Assembly: GCA_038380435.1 (NCBI GenBank)
Contig: JAWZYU010000025.1
Span: 29,612,707 to 29,676,706 of the forward strand
Direction of reading: 5' to 3'
DNA length: 64,000 nt
DNA from: Ryuthela nishihirai
Taxonomy: Eukaryota; Arthropoda; Arachnida; Araneae; Heptathelidae
Shown: piece by piece, positions 43,751-54,720 of the stretch
Layout of the letters: every line of letters starts with the position of its first letter
Position numbering within the stretch: position 1 is the stretch's first letter
The notes under the pieces: model-generated
Told to the model about the DNA's origin: nothing
The model's input: the letters and a program-made list of their open reading frames with translations, nothing else
Database searches by the model: none
Program-made: the position numbers and the translations under genes

Positions 43751-45013
43751 ATGATCCGTGTAACCGAAACACTCGATATTAGGAATGTTTCGACAAATAG
43801 AGAACATGGAATTCATAATAAGAAATCAGACAACTCTATTCATCCAATGTCTCGACGATCTTTGTGCCTCAGAGAGTCTAACGAATTAAATAACGTCCCA
43901 TCTGATTGGGATTTCATGCTTAAAGTACTGTCTTTTGTAGGATTTGGAATGTTTGAAAGAAATCGTAAATGGCAAAGCTGGGTTCAAAAAACCGTTGCCA
44001 CTTTCATCGCTTTTGAAATACATTTCATTTTCATCTTCTTTGCATGCAGTCAAATCTTTCAAGCGATCAGAAAACGACACTTCAATGTAAAACTTGAAAT
44101 ATCATTGCGATTAGTCGAAATGAGTTCCATTCTCTTGTGGCATAGTCTACGATTTCGACGCCAACGTTTACTCACTTTGTTCTCGAATTTGAATGAATTT
44201 CAGAGCAGTAAACGTCACTATTTGAAACCACGGATGAAATTTTGCATCTTCTTGATCATTTTATATATTATTATAACGGAATTTTCAAATGTATCATTTA
44301 CTACACAGGCGGAATTGCAAAGTATAATAGATTACAGCTTTTTTGGTTTAAAAGTTGACAAATTTCCTGTTTACATTTATCTTCTTGCATATTTCTTTCA
44401 CGTATTCAACTTAGGAACATACTACTTAATTCCCAATATTGTTATTGTTATCTACATTTTTCCATGCATCTTTATCAAGAGGAATTTACAGGCCTGCCAT
44501 GATGTTTTGAAATGCAATGCAAAAAATACCGAAACAAATGTATTGGTTCATCGGTTAAAAGAATATCTTAAAATCTCATCCTCTATTGGTCTGATGGAAG
44601 ATGCACTCTCCTTTCCTGTATTTTTAGTGGTTGTAATAAATCTTTTTCAGTTGTTTATGTTTTCCACTTTTGTGTTTGGATTTCTACAATTTAATATCTC
44701 ATTCAGTTTGAAAATTGCTTTTCTCCTATTATTCATTAACAGCATTGTATCATTCCTTTGTATTACTATCTCAGCATCAGAGATCACAGAAAAGAACAAA
44801 GAAATTCAAAATACTCTATCAGATATTTCGGACAGCATGTCAGTATCATGTGATCGTACAAACGTCGCTTTCTTATTATTAAAAGACATTATTGCCAAAG
44901 ACGTTAATGTTTTGTCAGGGTGGAAAATGTTCAACTTCACCAGAGCTTTTATTCTTTCTGCCTTAGGAAGTTTGTTAACTTACAGTCTTTTAATTCTTCA
45001 ACTCAAAGTGTAA
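43751..45013 (+). CDS. gustatory-receptor-like 7TM chemoreceptor 2
   Basis: An intact single exon of 420 codons in the same family as the genes at 34903 and 54721; a membrane chemoreceptor with unknown ligand. ATG 43751 is preferred because it aligns with the other two starts; the only in-frame extension begins at a TTG at 43724. Shared N-terminal text is GIHNKKSDNSIHP and SDWDFMLKVLSFVGFGMFER. About seven hydrophobic segments are spaced as in receptor 1. KISSSIGLMEDALSFP, ITEKNKEIQNTLSDIS, SGWKMFNFTRAFILSALGS and the signature T410-Y411-(5)-Q417 are all present. Stop TAA at 45011. The central loop is five residues shorter than in receptor 1. A possible AATAAA lies at 45199. It looks functional. 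Confidence 0.85.
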   Translation: MIRVTETLDIRNVSTNREHGIHNKKSDNSIHPMSRRSLCLRESNELNNVPSDWDFMLKVLSFVGFGMFERNRKWQSWVQKTVATFIAFEIHFIFIFFACSQIFQAIRKRHFNVKLEISLRLVEMSSILLWHSLRFRRQRLLTLFSNLNEFQSSKRHYLKPRMKFCIFLIILYIIITEFSNVSFTTQAELQSIIDYSFFGLKVDKFPVYIYLLAYFFHVFNLGTYYLIPNIVIVIYIFPCIFIKRNLQACHDVLKCNAKNTETNVLVHRLKEYLKISSSIGLMEDALSFPVFLVVVINLFQLFMFSTFVFGFLQFNISFSLKIAFLLLFINSIVSFLCITISASEITEKNKEIQNTLSDISDSMSVSCDRTNVAFLLLKDIIAKDVNVLSGWKMFNFTRAFILSALGSLLTYSLLILQLKV

Positions 45014-46397
45014 AGTAAATCCGGAAAGCATATTTTTAATGTTTGCTTTGTAAGAGGTACCTTAGTAATACATTAGTTTTACTAAGTAATAGTGTGTAAA
45101 GGTCGTAGTGTGTTACATCCAATAGTCAAATAATGTATGTTGATAAAATTGTTAACCGAGTTTTACTAAAGATGTTTAATAATTGTTCATCAGTCTGAAA
45201 TAAATCAAGTATGGCATATACTATATATTAAACGTTATTTTGTGAAGAATAATATCATAAATAATGTTCTTTAAGTATCTCAAGTGTTGTGGAAGCAAAA
45301 AGGAAAGTTAATGAATTCATTAATTAGACACCTAAAGCTTTTTATACTGAATGTTCATCATATCGAAAGCATTAAATATTGTTCCACATGAAATATCTCA
45401 ATTTGCATTTTTTTTAGTCTTCCGATTAGATTTAAATTACACTATTAGAGGGTCATTAAAGTGGAAACTCCAAATGTTTATCATTTCAGTTCGCATCTAC
45501 TATAGGGGTAAACTAATTTCAAGACTATTTTTAATCAATATATATGATAGCTTGATTAAATAAAGTGTATTTTCGAATATTGTTTCACATAGAAAGTAAT
45601 ATATTGTCAGCTGCCACTTCACTAGGTACAATTCCATGTTTTATGAATAATAACGCAGATGACTTCTTAAAGGAGCTTCTCATAAAAAAATGTGACTAAA
45701 GGCAATTTAAATATATCAATCAAATCAATTTCAATGACGAATTTAGAAACTATTTGTGATATTGAGAGAGTTACGCACATTGGAATATTTAACAGCATCA
45801 ATGTCTGTTTAAATAACTGATCGTAAAAGTTAATAAAAACAAGTTAGAAACGAAATCAATAACCGTTATACTAGAATTTTCTAATACGTGTGAGAGTATT
45901 TTTAGTTGTTCGAATAATAATTATGTTAATTTTCGACAATATTGAATGACTGTTTCTAGAAACAGACATTCTGCTAAATTCTTCAACTGCCATAAATCTT
46001 TAAACACTGAACGCATATTGTTGGAAATAAAGATTTAAATCGCTTGGATTCAGATCTTTAATTTATCTTCAATCATGTTATCGCTCAAAAACAATATTTA
46101 AGAAATTACTGCAATTTATATCTGACTGCCTATTGATTTAACTTGATACTGTATCTAACAAAATGGCCACCGAGTGCATTGAAAATTCATAAATGTTTCA
46201 AAATGTTTCTTCATTATAATATGAATTTGCTTGTTTTTCTTTATTTTTGTCTTTTTTTTATTTTTTTTGCACGAAATATATTTATTTTGATCTGAAAAAA
46301 AACATGGTCCAAACATTTATGAAGTTCTAAAAATTAAAAATGGGAGTGATATGATTGAATGAGTATTTTAAACAACCTAATCATTCCATAGATTTCA
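45014..46397. other. receptor 2 3' flank and intergenic DNA
   Basis: The first 150 bp match other receptor 3' flanks. The remaining 1.2 kb is AT-rich, with poly-T runs near 46250. No gene or known element seen. Confidence 0.45.
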
Positions 46398-46782
46398 GAG
46401 GCGGGGGTGGCTCAGCCGGTAGCGCGCCAGGCTCACAATCTGTAGTTCCCAGGTTCGAGTCCCAGCTGGGTCACCGTTGAGATTTATCTCCGCAAAATTT
46501 CCCCGCCTTGCCCACGGTCAGTAGGGGACACCGATGGGCTTGAAAAGGCCGCCGTCCGTCGGATGGGACGTTAAGCCGTGGCCCCGTGTGCGGGAGAGCC
46601 ATACCCTGTGAACGTTAAAGAACACGCTGAATGGCCTTGACGGGAGGCTACCATCTGTCTCCCAACAGCTGTTCCAGCGGGTCCCCTCCCCCAACCTTCT
46701 CTGAGCCTTCGGGGTCCTTGTGGCCTGGCCATTTAGCCCATGGTGTTCAAAAAAGTGCCGCTCAGAGGTAAAACAATCCAAT
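46398..46782 (+). repeat. SINE A, full-length copy
   Basis: Target duplication CCATAGATTTCA lies at 46386-46397 and 46783-46794. Close to the consensus. Confidence 0.9.
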
Positions 46783-47199
46783 CCATAGATTTCAAATTCT
46801 GGTGCTGGAATGTGACGATCAAGGAGTTTACATTGATGGAAGTGATTTGGCCCTTGCTCCCGAAGAGGGTGCAGAAAAATCATTTTATTTTAAAAGAAAA
46901 ACGAAAAAAAAATTTTGAGTTCGATAGTTATTAACGAAATATTTTAATCTGCATTTTCAGAATCTTCCAATATTACTAATATCAATAGTTTTAATTCCTC
47001 CAGTCCTAAATTTTAAAAAAGTAAAACTTTTAACCATTATCACAAACGATCTATTGAAGCTGAAATTTGGAAATTTGACGATAGAATATCATTGTCAAGG
47101 GGTTTATACTAACAAGAATATTGGACTCCTTACTCCCAACCGAAGCGGGTGATAAAGGACATAGGCAATATTATTTTAAGAATTAATCAAAACAGTTTT
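46783..47199. other. no gene recognised; possible two-unit repeat
   Basis: Phrases around 46794-46870 (GGTGCTGGAATGTGACGATC, GGAGTTTACATTGATGG) recur in diverged form at 47060-47145 (GGAAATTTGACGATAG, GGGGTTTATACTAAC). Both are followed by TTGGSCYCYTKCTCCC-like text. A degenerate tandem unit of about 270 bp is likely. Confidence 0.4.
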
Positions 47200-47579
47200 G
47201 GGTTGAGTTGTTTTACCTCTGAGCGGCACTTTTTGCACACCATAGGCTAAATGGTCAGGTCACATGGACCCCGAAGGCTCAGAGAAGGTTGGGGGAGGGG
47301 ACCTACTGGAACAGCTGTTGGGAGACAGAAAGTAGCCTCTCGTCAAGGCCATCCAGCGTGTTCTTTAACGTGCACAGGTTATGGCTCTCCCGCACGCGGA
47401 GCCATGGCTTAACGTCCCATCCGACGGACGGCGGCCTTTCCAAGCCTTTCGGTGTCCCCTACTGACCGTGGGCAGGGAATTTTGCGGAGATAAATCTCAA
47501 CGCTGACCCAGTTGGGACTTGAACCTAGGAACTGCAGATTACGTGCCTGGCGCGTTACCGACTGAGCCACCCCAGCCCA
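47200..47579 (-). repeat. SINE A, full-length copy
   Basis: Minus-strand copy with complete head (ACCGACTGAGCCACCCCAGC at right) and tail. Target duplication not clear. Confidence 0.85.
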
Positions 47580-47879
47580 ATTTGCGTTGGATATGTATTA
47601 TTTAAATATTATGATTTACATTCTACGAATCATTCATTTGTTCGAATTCCACCGTCAAAGGGTGCTAAATTCCTGCAATAACAAAAATTTTATTTCTTTA
47701 GTTATTTAACAAACACACAACTGAGCTGTCGGTCTAGACCACTCGCTGATAGAACAATTAAGACATCATAAGAAGTATTTCTGTACGATGAAGAATCAAA
47801 GACATTTAGGAGCAATTTGATAACAATAGATTTAATATTTAGAAAAATTTAAAGTTTATGAAAAATATGTAATTTTAAT

Positions 47880-48267
47880 TTTGGGTTGGGTTGTTTTACC
47901 TCTGATGGCACTTTTTTGCACACCATGGGCTAAATGGCCAGGTCACATGGACCCCGAAGGCTCAGAGAAGGTAGGGGGAGGGGACCCACTGGAACAGCTG
48001 TTGGGAGACAGATGGTAATTTCCCGTCAAGGCCATCCAGCGTGTTCTTTAACGTGCACAGGGTATGTCTCTCCCGCACACGGGGCCACGGCTTAACATCT
48101 CATCCGACGGACGGCGGCCTTTCCAAGCCCATCGGTGTCCCCTACTGACCGTGGGCAGGGCGGGGAATTTTGCGGAGATAAATCTCAACGCTGACTCAGC
48201 TGGGACTCGAACTTGGGAACTACAGATTACGAGCCTGGCGCGCTACCGACTGAGCTACCCCCGCCCC
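47880..48267 (-). repeat. SINE A, full-length copy
   Basis: Target duplication ATGTAATTTTAAT lies at 47867-47879 and 48268-48280. Near-consensus. Confidence 0.9.
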
Positions 48268-48280
48268 ATGTAATTTTAAT

Positions 48281-49225
48281 AAAAAGCTGATTAAGATTAA
48301 CCAGCAGTGTCTTTAATATTTTAATTTGTATGACTCAACATAGTCTGGATATTGATTTCTTTTATATTGATATTTAGTAGATCTTGAAAAATATTTCTTT
48401 TTGCTTTCCCATCTTTTATAATTTAATATTTAGTGATTAATTGTATCTGAAACTTTACAAACGCAACAGTTATATAAAATTAAAAAAGTTAATTCACTTA
48501 AGTAATAATTTAATCCTATATTTCCAGTTCTCATCCTATAATTAACTGTTAAATGATGTCTTTCGAAACAAATTTTCTTCTTTTCGAAAACTATCTGTAA
48601 ACCCGAAGTTGATGTTTTCGACTAACTCCTGAGGAAAGGAAATCTTTGTCGGGTGTTTAGGGAAAAAATTGCAATTTAAAAATTTAAGTTTCTCATGTGT
48701 CATGATAAAATTTTCTCATATGTCATAAAAAGATAAAATTATTTTTATTTCTTTCTTTTCATACTGGTTAAATGGAACTTTTAGGGACTGTGAATTTATT
48801 ATACTTAGGGCTAATTATGCTCTTAATTTTTCTCTCTGAATATATTTTTTTGTTTTAATTTTTTTATTTCGTATTCATTTGAGTCATTGCTAGGGAAATT
48901 CTTTTATTTGTTTTATTCATAAGTGTCATTGTCCTGCTGGATAATATACAATTTTCCTATTATTCTAAAAATGTTAAAAATTGAAGAGAGAATTACTTAA
49001 CGCAAAAATATTTAATAAGCGCTAAAATGCATCTAAAAAATAAAGCATTCTTTGACTTTGCATATTTTCCATAAATAAAATGTTCTTACTTGCTCTTTAG
49101 TGAGAAAGATATTCGAAACTATATCTATGTAGGCAGTCTAATATTAATCAATTCTAAAAATAACATTCTATTACAGGTTTCACAAGAAAGAATTGAGAAA
49201 AAAATTGTTTCGAAACAGAATCATG
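48281..49225. other. no gene recognised
   Basis: Very AT-rich intergenic DNA with poly-T/A runs. No coding, RNA or transposon signal. Confidence 0.45.
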
Positions 49226-49615
49226 GGTTGGGTTGTTTTACCTCTGAGTGGCACTTTTCTGCACACAGTTGGCTAAATGGCCAGGTTACAAGGACAACGA
49301 AGGCGCAGAGAAGATTGTGGGAGGGGACCCACTGGAACAGCTGTTGAGAGACAGATGGTAGCCTCCCGTCAAGGCCATCCAATGTGTTCTTTAACGTGCA
49401 CAAGGTATGACTCTCCCGCACACGGCGCCACGCTTTAACGTCCCATCCGACGGACGACGGTCTTTCCAAGCCCATCGGTGTCCCCTACTGACCGTGGGCA
49501 GGGCGGGGAATTTTGCGGAGATAAATCTCAACGCTGACCCAGCTGGGACTCGAACCTGGGAACTGCAGAGTACGAACCTTGCGCGCTATTGACTGAGCCA
49601 CACCCGCCCCCGCCC
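49226..49615 (-). repeat. SINE A, full-length copy
   Basis: The longest clean target duplication in the window, CGAAACAGAATCATG, at 49211-49225 and 49616-49630. GC-rich head end CACCCGCCCCCGCCC. Confidence 0.9.
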
Positions 49616-49734
49616 CGAAACAGAATCATGTTTGAAACATTATTATATCACATCAATTTTTCAGTTGAATTTTCAGAAATCACTTCCAGTAACTTCGCGC
49701 TTTTAATACACTTTTCATCTATACTTCAGCTTAA

Positions 49735-50430
49735 ACATCATCCATCACCCGCACCATGTCAGCTCTGCTTTTGAGTATACGCGGAGATGAATTGCGTGAA
49801 TATTCATATATTCGCTATGTTATTACTGCAAGAGGATCCAGATTGATGTCGGAAACATACTATACTGGATGCAAACAATAAAATCAAAATAAGTATCATC
49901 CCACCACAGAAAAATATTAAAAACGAACTTCTTTTAGCGGAAACGACGAATCAATAGAAATAGAAATATGATACATAGATGATTTCCGGATTACAGATGC
50001 ATAAACCCCAAAAGTTCAAAAGGGAAAAGTTGTCTTATGTTGTGCTGTAAGAAGTAGTTCGCTCGGATGTATAAGTCCTGAACAGTCCAAAGGTCAAGTT
50101 CTGTGTATTGTGTTACAAGATTAACGATTCTGAAATAGAATTTACTGTTGATGCACGTTGTTTCTTCATTCAGAGGGAAGTTAATGAATGACATAAATAC
50201 TTATCTTTCTGAACAAAGTCTGCGATAATAACATTTCTTCATAGTATACGAAATCATGAACAATATTTGAAACAATTTCGCTGTCGGCCTTAAACTTTAG
50301 TTACAGTGAAATAATTATTATTTTCAGCATTCTAGAATTATGCACAATCAAAAATAATATGCAATTTCCCAAGAGATTTTGTAGTGAACCTAACTGGATG
50401 CTTACGAATTAAATTATTGTGAGTGTTTTA
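49735..50430 (+). promoter_or_regulatory. receptor leader blocks before the 51.9-kb fragment
   Basis: CACCATGTCAGCTCTGC (TCAGC at 49759-49763) with GCGGAGATGAA downstream. Then GATTACAGATGCATAAACCC (TTACAG at 49991-49996) followed by GGAAAAGTTGTCTTATGTTG. Then TTATTGTGAGTGTTTTATTT (GTGAGT at 50419-50424). This is the cleanest complete set, yet the receptor it would serve survives only as a fragment. Confidence 0.4.
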
Positions 50431-50661
50431 TTTATATTATGTTAAAGATCATGAAGTCGTTTAAAGAACTTAAAAAATTGAGATTTCAAAATTTGAGTTT
50501 TGGATATTGGAGAAAAAAATAGTTTGCGATTCTCCTACATTTTGAAGTGGTTACACCGAATAGTAAGGTTCGTTCTGATAGTGATCAAAATCTCTTGGTT
50601 GAATACTTTGAAAGGTATCATCTGGAAGAAAAAGGAACTGATTAAACTGAGACTCTTCATA
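50288..50661 (+). repeat. segmental duplicate of 63627-64000
   Basis: About 374 bp match the end of the window with about a dozen differences and no large gap. It covers the GTGAGT leader block and the start of a 130-codon open frame (50500-50892, TTG start), which I do not regard as a proven gene. Confidence 0.9.
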
Positions 50662-51028
50662 GTGTTACTAAAAATATTTTCGATTGATTTTAACTATGAC
50701 TTTACTACAGATCAAAACAGATTCAAAGGTGTCATTCAAAGGCATTTAGAAAAAAATGTAATTAATCATACTGAAACGATTCATATTTCTACAATTATTT
50801 TCAATTATGCCATTAAGAGTGTCAAAATATTCAAGGATTGTTTCTCTCATATAGTGAAATTGTTACTTATTAGCTTCACACATGGTGATTAACTCACTAT
50901 TTGCATGTTCTAAATTCTACATGTGCTAAATGGTGCCTCGACTCACTATTTGCATGTGCTAAATTCTTCAGCACTGATAAACTAATTCATACGTTTTGAA
51001 ACCTACTAAGAAACATCACTTAATATAT
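50662..51028. other. no gene confirmed
   Basis: Rest of the open frame mentioned above, then a short tandem pair CTCACTATTTGCATGTKCTA (about 50890-50965). No recognised product. Confidence 0.35.
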
Positions 51029-51570
51029 TGTTACGACAGATAAACGAGCAACAGTGACTTCGTGACTTAGCTTGGCTTCGGCCCTCGTGTGTGCTTCTGC
51101 GTGGGATTTAATTGGCCAACGAATTGGAATTTAGAACGATTCGGAAGAAATATAAGATAACACTGCAGTGTGTAAAAAGTTGTGAGATCTGAAAGGACGT
51201 TCAGATGATCTGAGTCAGTGCGCGTTAAGTGAAAATAAGTATTTTTTATGTGTAAGCGTGGGCGGTCGTTTTGTTTTGCTAGTGTGATAAGTTTAGTGAA
51301 CTAGCACAGGACGAGAGTTTGTTTACGTCTGAAGATATTCGAGTGACATGGTAAACAAAGTGAAGAGGTAGTATTTAGTAGAACAGACAGTGCTGATATT
51401 GTATACTCTGTACAAAAAGGTTAATGACATATGCATGATAGTAGTTAATTTGTTTATCAGATACTTCATCCATATTTTCTTTGTAACAATTTTCATTGTA
51501 TTGTAATTGGTTTTAAAATATAGTTATTAATACTCACGCTCAGTGCCTATCCATTTTGTAATTCGCAACA
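51029..51570 (+). mobile_element. solo LTR, 542 bp
   Basis: Starts TGTTACGACAGATAAACG and ends TTTTGTAATTCGCAACA. Flanked by the 4-bp duplication ATAT (51025-51028, 51571-51574). Related to the inverted copy at 59282-59827. No internal retrotransposon coding sequence is attached, so it is a solo LTR, probably Gypsy-like from the 4-bp duplication. Confidence 0.8.
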
Positions 51571-51574
51571 ATAT

Positions 51575-51904
51575 TAACAAACATTTTTCATCGCATAATA
51601 CATTTACGAACTTTCTTTATCACTTAACAACAAATTTTAATCACATATACATTTTAATATTTTACTTTTAAATCATAAAATACTATTTAATAACTTTTTA
51701 ACCACATAATACATTTATGAACTTTTTTCATCATTTGACGCATTTACGACATTTTCACCACAACATATTTAAGAACTTTTTCATCATTTAACACATTTAC
51801 GAATATTTTCATCACTTAATATATTTACGAAAGTTTTAAACGTTGAGAACTGTTTTTGATGTTTATACGTAGTATAGAATGAAAAGCTTTAAAACTTTAA
51901 TATT
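51575..51904. other. AT-rich repeat-like tract
   Basis: Loose repeats of TTTTTCATCATTTAACACAT and ACATTTACGAAC (about 51590-51840, period about 35-50) just before a receptor fragment. Non-coding. Confidence 0.45.
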
Positions 51905-52078
51905 GAGGGATGCTTTTGAAGAGGACTGGGATTTTAAATAAAATAAGATACAAAAGTTCAGATTACTATTTCAAGAGGATGCTGCAGATTTGCCACGAAG
52001 TTTCGCAGAGGAATGCCACGCTACCTACAGAAATTAATCTATTTGTTCAAAGCCTCAAGACTTTCGAAATAGTTAACG
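51905..52078 (+). pseudogene. gustatory-receptor-like pseudogene, central fragment
   Basis: Reads FKRMLQICHEVSQRNATLPT and EINLFVQSLKTF, matching the intracellular loop before the fifth helix of the intact receptors (LERMLNICHSALQKNVRSPT at 54.7 kb). The receptor sequence stops at about 52075 where the tandem repeat begins, and no flanking helices are readable. It has complete leader blocks 1.5-2 kb upstream. Confidence 0.75.
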
Positions 52079-52094
52079 ACCGACATTACGCGAG

Positions 52095-53015
52095 CTTTCA
52101 TTTGACACCTAGCTCATAACTGTAGGCCGTCGCGTTCGGAAGATATAGTAGAACGACTTTCATATTTCCTGTTTTTTAGGGGGATAGAAAGCATAGGAGG
52201 ATCAATTTATAGCCTATGACACTTCCCGTGTCCACAAGCTTTCATTTGACACATAGCTCGTTACTTTCCGCACTTGACAGGGGCGGGAGTGGTTCAGTCG
52301 GTAGCGCGCCAGGTTCGTAATCTGCAGTTCCCAGATTCGAGTCACAGCTGGGTTAGCTTTGAGATTTATCTCCTGAAAACTCCCCGCTCTGCCCACGGTC
52401 AGTAGGGGACACCGATGGGCTTGGAAAGGCCGCCATCCGTTGGATGGGACATTAAGCCGTGGCCCCATGTGCGGGAGAGTCATACCCTGTGCACATTAAA
52501 GAACACGCTGGATGGCCTTGACGGGAGGTTACTATCTGTCTCCTATCAGCTGTTCCAGTGGTTCCCCTTCCCCAACCTTCACTGAGCCTTCGGGGTCTGT
52601 GTGATCTGGCCATTTAGCCCATGGTGTGCAAAAAAGTGCCGCTCAGAGATAAAACAATTTCAATCGACACGTAGCTCGTTACTTTCCGCACTCGCGTTCA
52701 GGAGATATAGAGGAACAATCATGTTCATTTCCCCCTTTTTTAGGGGGAAGAAAACACGGGTGTCAATTATTCGTTGCCTATGACATTCCCCGCGTCAGAA
52801 GCTTTCATTCGATATATTAGCTTGTTACTTTCGGCCTTGGCGTTCTGGAGATATAATTCAAGAATTGTTTTTATATTTCCCCTTTTTAGGGAGAAGAAAG
52901 CAAGGGTTAATATTTTACAGCCGATGACACTCCCGCGTTCATTAGCTTTCATTTGGCACTTAAATCATTAAGTTTCACCATCGCGTTCGAAAGATATGGT
53001 AGGACAACGTTTCGT
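52095..53015 (+). repeat. degenerate tandem repeat, about 145-bp period, SINE-split
   Basis: Units start AGCTTTCATTTGACACMTAG, then CTCGTTACTTTC, CGCGTTCAGGAGATATAG, a TTTCCCCTTTTTTAGGGG phrase and GCCTATGACACTTCCCGYGT. They begin near 52097, 52239, 52799 and 52944, with one displaced by SINE A (52279-52660). Confidence 0.8.
52279..52660 (+). repeat. SINE A, full-length copy inside the tandem repeat
   Basis: Complete head (GTGGTTCAGTCGGTAGCGCG) and tail (AGAGATAAAACAAT). The flanking tandem repeat obscures the target duplication. Confidence 0.9.
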
Positions 53016-53089
53016 CAAATCCACAAACCGACCAACCGGCAAAAAGCCAGAAGCAATAGGAAGATAGGTAATAAAAATAAAATCTCTTT

Positions 53090-54030
53090 GTTAGAGAGTG
53101 ATCGATGAATCAATAGCAAGTATAGTGCCTGACGCCCTGGATTTACAGACGCATAATTCCCGAAAGTTCAGAGGAAAAGGTTTAGTTATGCTGTGCTTCA
53201 TGACGCAAAACAACTGACTGGAAACGTACGTTTGATATCCGCATTGATAGTTTATTGTGACAGATGCAAATATAGTGCATAAATGCTAATTGTTGAGAAA
53301 AATGTCTGATGACAGAATAGTTATTTCCTCATAGTGTAACAAGAGAAACAATACAGCCCTTTTTTTGATTCGGTATTTAATACAGAATCCAAAGCTTTCA
53401 AAATGGCTGAGTGTATAACCTGAATTATAACCTTCCCTGAATTGCGTTAGAATGCCCAAGAGATTGTGCGGTGGTTGAAGGGATTCCTGTGAATAAACCG
53501 ATTATTCAGTAGATTCTGAAGTCTTTCAGGAAAATGACGGAAATTGGAGGTTTAACGATCAAATGATTTAAGGTGAAACATATTATATTCATTCTCAAAG
53601 AGACATATTCCATGAAACAAAACTTTTTCGTTGTTGAAAGAGAGAAATAAATAGAATTTAGAATGTCTGAAGACCTTGATTTACAGAAGCATAAATCCAA
53701 ACATTTTAGAGGAAAATCTTGAATAATCAAGTTCTATTAGAAAAATTCAGAGTGAAAAACTTTCAGTTGGTTTCTGTGACAGAAGCAAATGCCTGGGTTC
53801 AATGCAAATCCTTTCTACTAACGATCATAAAATAGCTGTTTGCTAAAAGAGGAACTTCTAATAATTCAAAGGAGTTTTCCACATTAAGTGTTTAACAACG
53901 TGCATGTTAAATTTATTGGGGTTCTCCACTTTTCTAAGATCATGAATAAATCTTTTGGATAATTATACTTTCTTATTTTCAGAAACTGAGACGATGCCTG
54001 GATAAATGCTGGCGAATTATTGTGATTATT
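53090..54030 (+). promoter_or_regulatory. leader blocks upstream of receptor 3 (two sets)
   Basis: GATTTACAGACGCATAATTCCC (TTACAG 53143-53148) and GATTTACAGAAGCATAAATCC (53681-53686) are two copies of the second leader block. CCGATTATTCAGTAGATTCT (about 53498) and GAATTATTGTGATTATTTTG (54015-54034) are two versions of the donor-like block; the latter reads GTGATT rather than GTGAGT. A tandem duplication of the leader is suggested. No clear TCAGY block was found here. Confidence 0.35.
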
Positions 54031-54369
54031 TTGAAGAATTTAAAACTCGTTAGGGAAGCATCTGAAATTGGAGATTTTAAGAACCTCCATAAAAGCCGTT
54101 TCAGATTATCTACTATTTCCAAACGGCTAGGCCTAAATTAAAAAACACTCATTTCGATTGTTTTTGAATATACTGCTGATCACATCTACGTTTCAAGGTT
54201 TGTGACCACTTATACACAGAACACTGCATCTATTTGCTAGTTATTAGTTTCATTCACTATTGTAACCGATTAATGCAATTGCTGATTTTAATTAATAGTT
54301 GTGAATGTCGAATCGTCAGAATCCTGCACTCATATAGTATTTTAACTAAATTCCCTTTGTTTAAATAGA

Positions 54370-54575
54370 GTTTAAAACAAACTGCTCTGACTTGTATGTG
54401 CATAATTCAAAATCAAACTACTTTAATGCGAATGTTTAAAGTTTAAAACAAACTGTCTTAATAGCTATATCTGTAATTTAAAAGAAACTGTCCTAAGGTG
54501 TATGTCTATAGTTTAAAAGAAACTGTCCTAAGGTGTATGTCTATAGTTTAAAACAAACTGTTTTAAAGAGCATTG
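54370..54575 (+). repeat. short tandem repeat, 35-bp unit, upstream of receptor 3
   Basis: About six units of AGTTTAAAACAAACTGTCCT plus AAGGTGTATGTCTAT. The two central units are identical. It ends about 145 bp before the receptor 3 ATG. Confidence 0.85.
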
Positions 54576-54720
54576 TTTATAAAACACACGGTTTGATGAG
54601 TAAATCTTTGAATGAAAAAAACTGTATTCATTATAGATCACGTGAACTTCAAAACGTAATCGTTAGTAAAACGAGATTTTTGAATATTAACTGATCAATC
54701 GAGTTCGTAAAAACTGTAAA

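Noticed and set aside
50500..50892. 130-codon open frame
   Set aside because: It starts at TTG, is rich in I, K and L as expected of AT-rich DNA, shows no family motif, and overlaps the duplicated leader region; its conservation in the copy at 63.8 kb reflects recent duplication.
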